A stretch of DNA of 64,000 nucleotides from Prevotella sp. HUN102 (GCF_000688375.1 NZ_JIAF01000004.1:1922001-1986000); one strand, 5' to 3'; shown: positions 52,639-62,387, counted from the first letter of the stretch. Program-made: numbers and translations. The notes: generated by a model from the letters alone, not told the origin.

Positions 52639-55134
52639 TCAGAAATGGAATGAAAGGTCTACACCTATCTGGAATGGATTCCCCAATTGGGCAAAGGTGT
52701 ATCTTGTCCCTGTTGCGGCACTCTGAACTGCGAACGTATCGTATCGGGTGTCCGTGAGGTTGCGCACCCAGAGATTGATGTTCAAAGGTCCGAAGTCGGC
52801 ATCTGCGTGCGCGCCGAGCGTTGCATAGAAGTTCTGTCCGATGCTGTTCGCCTCGTCCCAATAGGTTTTACCCTGTCCGGCGAGGTTCAAGCCAACGGTA
52901 ACGGAGCGCAGACGGAACTTGTTGGAAGGATCGAGCAGGGCTGCCGGGTCTACGTCTATCCGATAATCGGCATTTGCCGAGAGCGTGTGCTGCGGCACAA
53001 ACGGCACCTTGTTGTCGTTATAGTCAATGCGTCCTGTTGAGGTGGAGTCAGCATATTCGTCGAAACGGGCACTTGTGAAGCCGTAGCTCAAGGCATAGTT
53101 CAGCTTGTCGGCCAGTGCCTTTCCGCGCAATGTGGCTTCCAATCCACAGGAATGGCTGCGACCGGCATTGGTCATCATTCTGCCAAAGCCATAGTTGCCC
53201 GACATTACAGACAACTGCTGGTTGCGAATCTGCATATAATAGGCAGCAGCGTCGAGTTTCATCTGTCCGCCCATCAGATTAAGATGAGCACCCACCTCGT
53301 AGTTCCAGCTCGTTTCGGGCTTGTACTCAATCGTCCTTGCTATCTTATCGTAGTAGGCGTCGTCGTGAGGAATGTCGTAGTCCCCACGGGCAGTATTGGC
53401 CGCTGCCGAGATTTCGCTCTGCAATATGTCGGAGAACATCTGAAAGTTGTAGCCGCCGGCACGATAGCCCTTCGACCAAGTGGCGTAGACGTTGCCGCCG
53501 TTATCAAAGCGATAGGTCATACCTACTTTCGGGAGCAACTGTCCGAAATGGTTGCTGTGGCGGCGCGCAAGCGTGGAAGTGATTGTCGGCTTCAGGCTCA
53601 CGCCCATCACATTCTCGTCCATCAGCACGCGTGCCGATGTTTCATAGTCTATCGCCACGTGGGAATAGTCGTAGCGCAGACCCAGAGTGGCTCTCAAACG
53701 TTCGGTGAGATTGATGTTGCTCTCGTGATATACCCCGAAATTAAAAGTCGGCGTATGGAAAAGCCCCGGAATCGGTTCCATCATCATATTGATTGTGCAG
53801 CCGCCGGCACGCTTTATGTTCTCTGCCGCAATCTTCTTCGCCGCTGCCATCGCTTCGCTTTCAGGCATTCCGTTCTTTATCATTGGCTGCGCAATGCGCT
53901 TTGCCATAGAGTTCAGCATTCCGTTGTAGGCATAACCGGTAATCATCCTTGAGAGAAACGCATTCATATCCCCTTCGAAAAAGACCGGAGCCTGTGTCTT
54001 CAGCCATTCATAAGAGCCGAATGCGCCGAATGTCCACTGCCAGTTGCCCGTGTTCTTGCTCTTGATTGAGAGTTCTTCCGTGAGGGCGTTCTGGTGCTGA
54101 CGCTGCTCCAAGTGCATAAAATCCCTTGGCAGATAGTCCATATCCATCAGCATATAATCTTTCAGAAACTGCCACGAGGTCATAGAACTGAGCAGGTATC
54201 CATCGCCCTTGTAGCTGATTCCCAGACCGGTGTTCAGCATATTCCTGCGGTAGTTGCTCTGCCTGTTCTGACTGGGATGCTGCGTGCCTGCCTTCAGTCC
54301 ATAATAAGGAGAAGTAATGGGGGCATCGGCAATCTGCTCTTCGGTTACAATCTGTCCGTATGGGAAACCGTTCTGGCGTACATACTGATAGTCTGCTGTG
54401 AGACTGAGGCTCAGACGCTCGCCGGGATTCCACAGAAAGCGTCCCTTTCCGCCAAACTCATCGAACGCATCGGCACGCTTGCCATTGAACTGATTGCGGA
54501 AAAAGCCGTTCTGACCGTCGTAAAAAGCCGACAAGGAGAATGCCGCCTTATCATTAAGCCGTGCATAATGCCCCACTTCCGCCTTGCGCCAGAATTTATT
54601 CCCGACTGACAATTTCACGTCAGTACCCTGATATTCAAACGGATTCTTGCTGTAAATACGAATCAATCCTCCTTCGGTGTTCATTCCGTAGAGCGTGCCC
54701 TGCGGACCGTTCAGCACATCGACGCGCTCAATGCCATAGATGTGAAAGTTGAAGGCACTCTTGTTCTGAATCGGCATTCCGTCTACATAGATGCCCACAG
54801 CAGGAGAGTTGATGCGCGAACCAATGCCGCGAACATACATCGACGAAGTAAGCCGGCTTCCGTATTCGGGCATTGCAAACGAAGGCACGAATGCCGAAAG
54901 CTGACGGAGGTCCTGAACGTTCAGTCCCTTCAGTTGTCCTCCATTGAATGAAAGGCTGCTCAAGGGCTGCTGGCGCAATCGGAACGCCTCCTTCGGCTGT
55001 TCGATAACGAAGACTTCTTCAATATCGTAAACTCTGGATGTGTCGTTCAGCTCATCATTATCAGTCGCATTAGCCGTGGCTGGTAACAAAGCAGTACATA
55101 AAATACCTAAATATAATAATCTCTTGTTCATCAC
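52639..55134 (-). CDS. TonB-dependent outer-membrane receptor without CarboxypepD domain
   Basis: The 831-residue product has a signal peptide (MNKRLLYLGILCTALLPATA), then the plug: YDIEEVFVIEQPKEAF, SSMYVRGIGSRINSPAVGIYVDG and VDVLNGPQGTLYGMNTEGG. A long barrel follows, ending FQIGVDLSFHF with terminal aromatic. Plug sequence (VRGIGSR, GPQGTLYG) resembles FecA/iron-complex or general receptors of the FyuA type, not SusC. The substrate cannot be assigned and there is no SusD. A central insert (about residues 395-450) is rich in Met/Ala/Lys and has one Cys. Confidence 0.92.
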   Translation of the reverse strand: MMNKRLLYLGILCTALLPATANATDNDELNDTSRVYDIEEVFVIEQPKEAFRLRQQPLSSLSFNGGQLKGLNVQDLRQLSAFVPSFAMPEYGSRLTSSMYVRGIGSRINSPAVGIYVDGMPIQNKSAFNFHIYGIERVDVLNGPQGTLYGMNTEGGLIRIYSKNPFEYQGTDVKLSVGNKFWRKAEVGHYARLNDKAAFSLSAFYDGQNGFFRNQFNGKRADAFDEFGGKGRFLWNPGERLSLSLTADYQYVRQNGFPYGQIVTEEQIADAPITSPYYGLKAGTQHPSQNRQSNYRRNMLNTGLGISYKGDGYLLSSMTSWQFLKDYMLMDMDYLPRDFMHLEQRQHQNALTEELSIKSKNTGNWQWTFGAFGSYEWLKTQAPVFFEGDMNAFLSRMITGYAYNGMLNSMAKRIAQPMIKNGMPESEAMAAAKKIAAENIKRAGGCTINMMMEPIPGLFHTPTFNFGVYHESNINLTERLRATLGLRYDYSHVAIDYETSARVLMDENVMGVSLKPTITSTLARRHSNHFGQLLPKVGMTYRFDNGGNVYATWSKGYRAGGYNFQMFSDILQSEISAAANTARGDYDIPHDDAYYDKIARTIEYKPETSWNYEVGAHLNLMGGQMKLDAAAYYMQIRNQQLSVMSGNYGFGRMMTNAGRSHSCGLEATLRGKALADKLNYALSYGFTSARFDEYADSTSTGRIDYNDNKVPFVPQHTLSANADYRIDVDPAALLDPSNKFRLRSVTVGLNLAGQGKTYWDEANSIGQNFYATLGAHADADFGPLNINLWVRNLTDTRYDTFAVQSAATGTRYTFAQLGNPFQIGVDLSFHF

Positions 55135-55174
55135 AAATAAAATCTCAATTCATCAATCTGTCTTAATGTGAATG

Positions 55175-55205
55175 CAAAGGTACATAAAATATGCAGACAA
55201 GACAA
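55175..55205 (-). promoter_or_regulatory. Promoter of the TonB receptor at 52639
   Basis: Minus-strand TACCTTTG (55175-55182) with TTG (55203-55205) 20 bases upstream, 40 bases before the ATG. Confidence 0.72.
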
Positions 55206-55251
55206 TCCTTATTTATTAGGAAAACCTTTTTATCAGCCTTTTGCGAATTTT

Positions 55252-55355
55252 ACGAGAGGACGAAGGGACGAGAAAACAAGAGGACAAGGAAACGAGAAGA
55301 CGAGGGAACGAGAAGACGAGGGAACGAGAGGACGAGGGGGCAAGGAAATAAGGAA
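55252..55355 (+). repeat. Octamer array 3 (8-bp period, 13 units)
   Basis: Successive ACGAGAGG, ACGAAGGG, ACGAGAAA, ACAAGAGG, ACAAGGAA and so on, to GCAAGGAA. Purine-only on this strand except for C in each unit. It lies about 50 bases upstream of the TonB receptor promoter. Confidence 0.85.
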
Positions 55356-55499
55356 ACTTGCCGTTTGTATTGTAAAGATAAATGCCCTTAAAACCCACCT
55401 TTATTTTCTCGTCATTTAGGTTTTTTCAGCCCCTGATACGAACAATGGAATTGGGATTTCGGCATTTTCAGTTGTAAAAGTCCGAAGACCGTTCTGCGT

Positions 55500-55550
55500 T
55501 CTTGCGAAGAATGCAAACCAATCATCGCAAGAACACATTGCGAAAGTACG
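55500..55550. repeat. TGCGAAGA intergenic repeat, copy 8
   Basis: A unit at 55502-55530 (TTGCGAAGAATG...ATCATCGCAA) plus a half-unit TTGCGAAAG at 55539. Weaker than other copies. The remainder of 55356-55796 shows no gene. Confidence 0.6.
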
Positions 55551-55796
55551 AAGAAAAAGGCAAAAAACAAGGCTATTTATTCCGATTTATTGTTCATAAT
55601 ACGAACAATCACAGGGACTTTTAATGCACAAAAGTATTTCATTCATACATAGAAGGCTCATACTTAACGGTTTAGGTATGCACACGCATAACTCGCATAT
55701 TTGAAAAATAAAAATATTTTGTCCAGAATATGCGAATTATGGAGAGGCTTTTGTCAAGATTATTCACAGAAAAACACATTCAGATTTTGCCTGAAC

Positions 55797-56921
55797 CTAT
55801 TCATTGATTACGCCGCAATGCGGACATCTTCCCTTTCTGTGCAGACGGGCACCACAGTTTCCACATTCGTAAGTGTCGCTGTGCTTGCGATACCAAACTC
55901 TGACGGCATAGTAAATATAGACTATCAGAAGCAGATAACCTATATAATATAATGTGAGAATAGAAAAGACAATATAGTTTACAGCGCAGACGGCAGCCAG
56001 TCCGCTCAGGTAGAGCACGGCATCGCCCGACTTCAACAGACGTCGGACATCATCCAATGCGGCGATTCCGATTATCAACATTCCCCACACCAACACAAGA
56101 AATATGTTCAGCAATAAGGGTTGCGAGAAGGGATTGAGCGACGGGTGGAAATAGAACTCACGCCAAGTTTCGGGAGCAAAGAGCTGAATGCTCGCATAGA
56201 AAGCTGCCGAAAGGGCTACAATGAGTGCCAAGAGCGTTGGATAGAATGAATTGATGTCGTTCCAATGCACGATATTTGCATTCCTCCGGTGTATCTTCCG
56301 CATCAGATAGCCCACTGCTATCAGGGAAATCACAACAAGGAATATCAGCAAATGGGAATTGGAGAACATAGAAATGAACTGCGAAATAGGGTCGTCGGGA
56401 TCAACATTTTTCAGCAACCTGCCTTCCTGAATCCATCCAAAAGCGAAATCTTCTGTTGCCAACTGCACCCAAACAGAATCTATACTGTCGTTGGGTACGA
56501 TGCGAATATCGGCCACGGCCATTGATTTTCCCTGAATAACGGGGAAAGAATCTATCTCCAGTTTATTGACGGTTTCCTCGGGTTGCTGCCGAATCAGCAT
56601 CAGAGTATCCGTGCGCACCACGAAGTTGAATCCTTGCGAATAGTGGTGCCTCACACGGAAATTGAAAGAATCTATGGGATTCGTGCCTCCGTGCCATTCT
56701 GAACGCACCGTCTTTGCCTCTTCTATCAGAGAATCGTGATTAGAGAGAAGGCGTTTGGAAATCTGCGCTTCCTGAATACTGTCGGGAAGATGGAATGAAG
56801 ATGGGGTCTTCTTATGGTAACAGCCATCTGTAACCATTGCAAGAACAAAGGCTATAACCACAAACACAGAACTGAACCTGCGTGTGGACGATGATGGATT
56901 GTTAGCTGACTTTTTCTTCAT
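55797..56921 (-). CDS. Membrane protein with C-terminal zinc ribbon
   Basis: The 374-residue product starts with a basic segment and a hydrophobic signal/anchor (VFVVIAFVLAMV, about 19-31) followed by Cys34, which is possibly a lipid site (TDGCY) but a poor lipobox. A 150-residue extracytoplasmic domain follows, then a membrane part with helices near 188-205, 228-248, 268-290 and 302-340. The end is a zinc ribbon, YECGNCGARLHRKGRCPHCGVINE minus the first residues (C-x2-C, then C-x2-C). I know of no function. The U32 gene (minus strand) ends 15 bases upstream, so the pair is an operon. Confidence 0.78.
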   Translation of the reverse strand: MKKKSANNPSSSTRRFSSVFVVIAFVLAMVTDGCYHKKTPSSFHLPDSIQEAQISKRLLSNHDSLIEEAKTVRSEWHGGTNPIDSFNFRVRHHYSQGFNFVVRTDTLMLIRQQPEETVNKLEIDSFPVIQGKSMAVADIRIVPNDSIDSVWVQLATEDFAFGWIQEGRLLKNVDPDDPISQFISMFSNSHLLIFLVVISLIAVGYLMRKIHRRNANIVHWNDINSFYPTLLALIVALSAAFYASIQLFAPETWREFYFHPSLNPFSQPLLLNIFLVLVWGMLIIGIAALDDVRRLLKSGDAVLYLSGLAAVCAVNYIVFSILTLYYIGYLLLIVYIYYAVRVWYRKHSDTYECGNCGARLHRKGRCPHCGVINE

Positions 56922-56935
56922 ATCGCTTCAAAAAA

Positions 56936-58861
56936 TTATACTGAGTAAATATTCATCTGACAATTCTTGCAGTCAAACTCCAACTTGAAGCGTTTCTTGT
57001 CGCCCAATTCGAGGAACAACGGTTCTTTCCAAGTTGGTTTTCTGCCGCCGTGAATCACGCAATAGCCGAGAGAATAGCGTATGCAATGGCGGCATTGCAT
57101 CAGAATGGCAGGGTCGCTGGCAGCAGATTTCTGCCTGTTCCCTGCTTTCATGTCGGAACATTCATAGGCGGGCTGCATATTATCCAAGCCCTGTTCCTCG
57201 TAGAAAGAACGAGCTTCGTGATTAGAAATGTTATAAAGATAAGGAAATTTCTCGTATTGCGAGGGATTAACGTAAGTGAAATGCCGCTTCGTTTCCGTTG
57301 GTTTTGCAACTTTCACAGGCGAAATAATCGCCTTGCTGACCAAAGAAAGTTTGGAAAATCGTTCTACAACATTTCTTCTCAATTCGGCAAGTACACTACT
57401 GGGAACAAACAACTTATCTGCTCCTTCCTCAAGTTCTACATTATCGCAGGTATAGATGGTATTGCCAAACTTTGTCAGTTGTCTGACAATATTATCACGT
57501 TGTGGTTTCTGTGCTTCCTGATGGGCAAACGCTATCGTTGCCGTTGCTTCCTTATCCGTGTTTGGCAATGCCATCTTCAGCGAGAATCCATCTTCTGTAA
57601 GTCCGAATTTCATCGACACCTGTACTCTTCTTTCAGCACTCTTTCCACTCAATTCTTTCTCGAAAGCCTGATCTTGGTTTCTGTAAAGTGCCGTTCCCGG
57701 TTTCAGTCCCTGCGGCATCTTGAACGGATAGAGCCTGTTCCCTACGGCTCTGTTCACACGGAAGCCCTCCAGTATTTCTTTTCTGCCTTCATTGGTAGCC
57801 TGATGGTTGATGAAACACAGGCCATCGCCGTTTGCAAAAGTCGATGTACTGGAAACATTGAACGAATCCCTGCGAATCTCCTTCACTTTTCCAACATATT
57901 CGCCTAATGCTTTCGGCGTGTTTGGAGAGAAGATATTCTGCTGGCGGCCGTTCATAAAGTAGTTCGTGTAGCCACGATTGAAAGTCTTGTTCAGGTCGGG
58001 CGTAAAGTAATACTCCACCCTACCCTGTGATGCACGCCTGAATTCATTCGGATGCTTCGCAATGATGTCGTTCAGTCGCTGACTGTATGCAGAGACAACG
58101 TTCTTCACATAGTTTATATCCTTCAATCGTCCTTCTATCTTGAACGCACAGGCACCGGAACGCATCAAGGTTTCGAGATTGTCTATCTGGCACATATCTT
58201 TCAGAGACAACAGATAACGCTGTTTCTCTATTGTCGTTCCGTCTGAATCTTTCAGGTCGAATGCCATACGGCAGAACTGCGCACACGCACCACGATTGGC
58301 CGAACGGTCGAAACAATGCTGCGAAGCATAGCAGATGCCACTATAACTGACACATAATGCCCCGTGTACGAAGGCTTCAAGCTCTAATTCCGGGACAGCT
58401 TCGTGTATGGTCGAGATTTCCTTTGCAGACAGTTCGCGGGCCAGAACCACACGCTCGAATCCCAACGACTGCAACCATTTTACCTTGCCTATCGTTCGGC
58501 TGTCGCACTGTGTGCTCGAATGAAGGGCAACCTTCGTGTTCAGACGCTCTTTCACGGCTCTGAGCAAACCCATATCCTGTATGAGGAGTGCATCAACACG
58601 TGCTTCTTCCAACTGCTTGATGAGCTGAAGCATATCCTCCAGTTCATCGTCGTATATTATCGTATTGACAGTTACGTGTACCGTAGCCCCGAACTGGTGT
58701 GCATAATCGCATAATGCCTTTATATCCTCAACACTATTGCCCGCAGACTGGCGTGCGCCAAACTTTGCCGCACCAATATAAACGGCATCAGCACCGTGGT
58801 CTATTGCTGCAATACCACATTCCAAGTTTTTGGCCGGTGCCAATAATTCTATTGTCTGCAT
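56936..58861 (-). CDS. Peptidase U32-family protein, RlhA-like
   Basis: The 641-residue product begins ELLAPAKNLECGIAAIDHGADAVYIGA, the U32 TIM-barrel start. It contains LHSSTQCDSRTIGKVKWLQS, FVHGALCVSYSGICYASQH, NRGACAQFC and IEGRLKDINYVKNVV; these cysteine clusters bind an Fe-S centre in relatives. A long C-terminal extension ends in more cysteines (CRHCIRYSLGYC and FDCKNCQMN). Length and layout are close to E. coli RlhA (23S rRNA C2501 hydroxylation), more than to short protease-like members. RNA hydroxylation is therefore likely, by homology. It is the promoter-proximal gene of a pair with the zinc-ribbon protein. Confidence 0.85.
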   Translation of the reverse strand: MQTIELLAPAKNLECGIAAIDHGADAVYIGAAKFGARQSAGNSVEDIKALCDYAHQFGATVHVTVNTIIYDDELEDMLQLIKQLEEARVDALLIQDMGLLRAVKERLNTKVALHSSTQCDSRTIGKVKWLQSLGFERVVLARELSAKEISTIHEAVPELELEAFVHGALCVSYSGICYASQHCFDRSANRGACAQFCRMAFDLKDSDGTTIEKQRYLLSLKDMCQIDNLETLMRSGACAFKIEGRLKDINYVKNVVSAYSQRLNDIIAKHPNEFRRASQGRVEYYFTPDLNKTFNRGYTNYFMNGRQQNIFSPNTPKALGEYVGKVKEIRRDSFNVSSTSTFANGDGLCFINHQATNEGRKEILEGFRVNRAVGNRLYPFKMPQGLKPGTALYRNQDQAFEKELSGKSAERRVQVSMKFGLTEDGFSLKMALPNTDKEATATIAFAHQEAQKPQRDNIVRQLTKFGNTIYTCDNVELEEGADKLFVPSSVLAELRRNVVERFSKLSLVSKAIISPVKVAKPTETKRHFTYVNPSQYEKFPYLYNISNHEARSFYEEQGLDNMQPAYECSDMKAGNRQKSAASDPAILMQCRHCIRYSLGYCVIHGGRKPTWKEPLFLELGDKKRFKLEFDCKNCQMNIYSV

Positions 58862-58992
58862 ATTATTTGTTTAGTTGAACAAGTAGACGGAGAAACTACT
58901 TCAAGGTAGAATGTTTCACGTATTCTTGTTCTTCAAATACCTGTATTCTAATAATTAAATCTGCTTTATTACTGCTATCATTGCAAAACAGT

Positions 58993-59910
58993 CTATCCTA
59001 TCTCATCAATATTGAACGGAGTAGTCTGATAAACGTAATAGTTTATCCAGTTTGAAAACAACAAGTTGGCGTGAGCTCTCCACGTTACCAACGGTCCTAA
59101 TGCCGGATTATCGTCCTTATAATAATATTTGGGAAGCTCAACATCGTCCCGTTTGCCCAAATCGCGACGGTATTCGTTGTCCAAAGTGTCGGGAGCATAC
59201 TCCAAATGACCCGTAATAAAGAACTCTCTTCCCTCTCGTGCCATCACGATGGACACGTCGCTTTCGGGCGATTCGGCAATGATGGTCAGCCCGGACTTGT
59301 CTTCAATATCCTTTCTCTGCACTTCCGTATGGCGACTCTGCGGCATATAGAATACATCGTCGAATCCACGGAAGATGGAGATGTCCTTAATCAAAGGATT
59401 TGTTGGGAAGATACCGAACATTTTCTTGTTTAATGGATACTTCGGAACATCGTAGAAATGATAGAGACCGGCCTGCGCTGCCCAACATATATAGAGCGTT
59501 GAGGTTACGTGCGTCCGTGCCCAGTCGAAGATTTCCTTTATCTCGGCCCAGTATCCCACTTCTTCAAATTCCATTGTTTCGACTGGCGCACCTGTAACAA
59601 TCATACCATCGAACTTCTCTTCCCGAATTTTCTCGAAGTCCTTATAGAACATCATCATATGTTCTATCGGTGTATTCTTCGGTGTATGGCTGCGCAACTT
59701 CATAAAACTGATTTCCATTTGAAGAGGTGTGTTCGACAGCAGGCGCACCAAATCCGTCTCCGTAGTAATCTTCAACGGCATAAGGTTGAGAATCACAATG
59801 CGAAGCGGACGGATATCCTGCGTATGTGCACGCGAATCGTCCATCACAAAGATATTCTCCTGTTTAAGTATGTCTATGGCCGGAAGCCCGTCTGGTAGTC
59901 TTAAAGGCAT
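58993..59910 (-). CDS. metA: Homoserine O-acetyltransferase, MetA type (Glu111)
   Basis: The 305-residue product is MetA by sequence. It has nucleophile Cys142 in YICWAAQAGLYHFY, catalytic His/Glu in GHLEYAPDTLDNEY and GMIVTGAPVETMEFEEVGYW. Residue 111 is Glu. Published work on Bacillus MetA showed that Glu at this place gives acetyl-CoA use, whereas Gly gives succinyl-CoA, so this enzyme should make O-acetylhomoserine for methionine synthesis. A TATCTTTG box lies 82 bases upstream. I see no SAM riboswitch in the leader. Confidence 0.95.
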   Translation of the reverse strand: MPLRLPDGLPAIDILKQENIFVMDDSRAHTQDIRPLRIVILNLMPLKITTETDLVRLLSNTPLQMEISFMKLRSHTPKNTPIEHMMMFYKDFEKIREEKFDGMIVTGAPVETMEFEEVGYWAEIKEIFDWARTHVTSTLYICWAAQAGLYHFYDVPKYPLNKKMFGIFPTNPLIKDISIFRGFDDVFYMPQSRHTEVQRKDIEDKSGLTIIAESPESDVSIVMAREGREFFITGHLEYAPDTLDNEYRRDLGKRDDVELPKYYYKDDNPALGPLVTWRAHANLLFSNWINYYVYQTTPFNIDEIG

Positions 59911-59992
59911 CTTTCTTAATTAATTTTCAAATGTTCCGTATGTATAAATAGGTATTTGTATGCCTGCACATACAATCTTTTGCTGAACATTG

Positions 59993-60000
59993 CAAAGATA
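59993..60000 (-). promoter_or_regulatory. -7 box of metA
   Basis: Minus-strand TATCTTTG. No TTG at the usual -33 spacing. Confidence 0.55.
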
Positions 60001-60042
60001 ATAAATAAAATACAGAATTATGAAAAAGTATATACTAAAAGT

Positions 60043-60079
60043 AAAGGAGTATGCCAAACTTCAATGGGCATACTCCTTT
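60043..60079 (-). terminator. Terminator after the M13 peptidase gene
   Basis: AAAGGAGTATGCC/GGCATACTCCTTT, 13 bp, with an 11-base loop. The T-tract on the minus strand is interrupted (TTTACTTTT). It lies 90 bases past the stop. A lone AAAGTATATACT palindrome at 60025-60036 resembles array B. Confidence 0.65.
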
Positions 60080-60168
60080 TATAGGGTTTCAGATTGTCTG
60101 ATTAATGCAAAAAGAAAGGTTGAAGAGCGTTGTCTCTTCTTTGTTTCTTCATTCCGCAAGAATCTATT

Positions 60169-62202
60169 TTACCAGAGATTCAAACGCTGTGATTCAGGCA
60201 AGAAGAGCTTGTCGGACGGTTTTACGCCGAATGCGTCGTACCAAGCCTGAATATGTGGCAAAGCACCGTTCACACGCCATACGCCCAATGCGTGAGGATC
60301 GCTCTTTGTACGGTTGCGAATTTCGGCTTCCGTGATGTTTGCCGCCCATACACCTGCATAGGCAAGGAAGAAACGCTGCTCGGGAGTGAAGCCAAGCAAG
60401 TTCTTAGCCTTCTTACCCTTGCTTGCATTCTTCAAGGCATTGAATGCAACCATCAGACCTCCGTGGTCTGCAAGATTCTCTCCCAGTGTGAGACGACCGT
60501 TACCCTTCAGGTCAGGCAAGACGTTAATGTTGCTGAAGAAATCGGCAAATGGGTTTGTCAGTGCCTTGAACTTGGCTGCATCTTCCTCAGTCCACCAGTT
60601 CTTCATATTACCATCCTTGTCATAGTTTCGGCCGCGGTCATCGAACCCGTGCGTCATTTCGTGCCCGATAACAACACCGATGGCACCGTAGTTAAATGCG
60701 TCGTCGGCCTTCGGATCGAAGAATGGATACTGAAGAATACCTGCCGGGAAGCATATCTCGTTGGTAGTAGGATTATAGTAAGCATTCACGGTCTGTGGAT
60801 TCATATGCCATTCGTCCTTGTCTACCGGCTTACCGGCACGTTCCTGAACGCTGACGTTGCTCCAGAACTTACGGCAGTTCATCACATTTTCATAATATGA
60901 CTTTGCTGGATCAATGTTGAGATTGCTCAAATCCTTCCACTTGTTCGGATAACCAACCTTAACATAGAAGGTAGAAAGTTTGTCAAGACCAGCTTTCTTG
61001 GTAGTCTCGCTCATCCATTCCTGTGCATTGATGCGCTCAGCAAGGCTCACCTGAAGATTCTTGATAAGTTCCTCCATACGCTGTTTGCTGCTTGCAGGGA
61101 AGTAGCGTTCGCAGTAAATCTTGCCCAATGCTTCGCCCATCTGGCTCTCAACCTGTGATGTTGCAATTTTCCAACGTGGATAGTCTTCCTTCGTTCCACG
61201 CATAGTCTTGCTGAAGAAATCGAAGTATTCGGCACGGACATCATCGCTAAGATAGTTTACTGCACCACAGATGGCATTCCATTCCATACGGGCACGGAGT
61301 TCATCGGCAGTTTCCGTCTCGGTAAGTTTGTCAAGACCTGCCAAGAATGCCGGCTGACCTACGACCATTTCCTGAATAAATTCGCTCTTGATACCTTCCG
61401 CATTGGCAAATTTCTCCAATTCGATGTTCGGATATTTCTCCTTGAAGTCGGCCAAAGTCATCTTATTGTAGTTTGCCTCTGAGTTGCGAAGCTCCGTACG
61501 GCTCTTCGATACGAGAGCCAAAGCAGTTTCAAAGCGAATGATGGCGTCGCGTTTCTTCGCTGCTTCTTCCTGAGAGAAACCGAAGAGTTTGAACATATTC
61601 ACGATATGCTGCTTGTAAGCATTGCGAATATCCCTCGTAGCCTTATCGTTATCCAGATAGTAATCCTTCTGTCCGAGCGTCAGACCACTCTGATAGACAA
61701 TGAAGATATTCATCTTTGCATTCTTTTCATCGGCATCGAAACCATAGCTCATAGGAATGCCGTAACCGAACAAGGCATACTTAACCTGCACGGCACGAAG
61801 GTCGTTCAAGGTCTTTGCAGCCTCCATCTCGTTGAGCAAAGGCATTACCGGTGCCACGCCTTCTTTGTTGCGACGTACTGAATCCATTGCCAACTTGTAG
61901 AAGTTGCCCAGTTTCTGCTCAACAGTTCCTTCCTTGGTTTTCTTTTTCAACAATTCATTTAGAATCGTATTGATACGCTTGTTGTTGTCCTCTTGCAACT
62001 GGTCGAACGACCCAAAGCGAGAGAATGCACCCGGCAGAGGATTGTTCTTCTGCCAACCGCCCGTAGCAAACTGATAGAAATCATCAGCTGCACGCACCGA
62101 CTTGTCGAGATTCTCAGCCTTCACGCCCGGTTGGTTCTGTGCCATACCAGCCAATGGAGCTGAAGCAATCATCATCATTGGTAAGATAGATTTGATTTTC
62201 AT
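60169..62202 (-). CDS. pepO: M13-family zinc metallopeptidase (PepO-like)
   Basis: The 677-residue product has a signal peptide (ending LAGMAQ, about residue 21) and the neprilysin layout. The N-terminal domain starts VRAADDFYQFATGGWQK. The catalytic domain has NAYYNPTTNEICFPAGIL, the zinc motif VIGHEMTHGFDD (HExxH near residue 515) and ENLADHGG, where Glu is the third zinc ligand. It ends in PESQRLNLW, where the family usually ends in a C-x-x-W box (here Asn-Leu-Trp, without the Cys). M13 enzymes cut peptides of limited size outside the cytoplasm. A minus-strand TAAATTTG at 62315-62322 may be the promoter. Confidence 0.94.
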   Translation of the reverse strand: MKIKSILPMMMIASAPLAGMAQNQPGVKAENLDKSVRAADDFYQFATGGWQKNNPLPGAFSRFGSFDQLQEDNNKRINTILNELLKKKTKEGTVEQKLGNFYKLAMDSVRRNKEGVAPVMPLLNEMEAAKTLNDLRAVQVKYALFGYGIPMSYGFDADEKNAKMNIFIVYQSGLTLGQKDYYLDNDKATRDIRNAYKQHIVNMFKLFGFSQEEAAKKRDAIIRFETALALVSKSRTELRNSEANYNKMTLADFKEKYPNIELEKFANAEGIKSEFIQEMVVGQPAFLAGLDKLTETETADELRARMEWNAICGAVNYLSDDVRAEYFDFFSKTMRGTKEDYPRWKIATSQVESQMGEALGKIYCERYFPASSKQRMEELIKNLQVSLAERINAQEWMSETTKKAGLDKLSTFYVKVGYPNKWKDLSNLNIDPAKSYYENVMNCRKFWSNVSVQERAGKPVDKDEWHMNPQTVNAYYNPTTNEICFPAGILQYPFFDPKADDAFNYGAIGVVIGHEMTHGFDDRGRNYDKDGNMKNWWTEEDAAKFKALTNPFADFFSNINVLPDLKGNGRLTLGENLADHGGLMVAFNALKNASKGKKAKNLLGFTPEQRFFLAYAGVWAANITEAEIRNRTKSDPHALGVWRVNGALPHIQAWYDAFGVKPSDKLFLPESQRLNLW

Positions 62203-62387
62203 ATTTTAAAGATTTAGTAAAAAGACTGTCCCCACTCCCTATAATATATAAAAGGTAAATAGAAAACTCTACCGGGTTCAAGTCCTATGATATTTAATTC
62301 GATACTTTTATTTCAAATTTATTTCCTCGCATCTGCAAACAGACTCTGCCATTAGGGAAGACGAGCAGAAAAAGACGGAATATGTAT
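62203..62387. other. Gap between pepO and the ABC-F gene
   Basis: AT-rich, with a TAAATTTG box on the minus strand at 62315-62322. Nothing else recognised. Confidence 0.4.

Noticed and set aside
55168..55419. Open frame on the plus strand encoding a Glu/Arg/Gly-rich 83-residue protein
   Set aside because: It is a translation of the 8-bp octamer array and has no other support.
59911..60000. SAM riboswitch before metA
   Set aside because: The leader is about 80 bases, without the conserved stems or core motifs I would expect of SAM-I or SAM-II.
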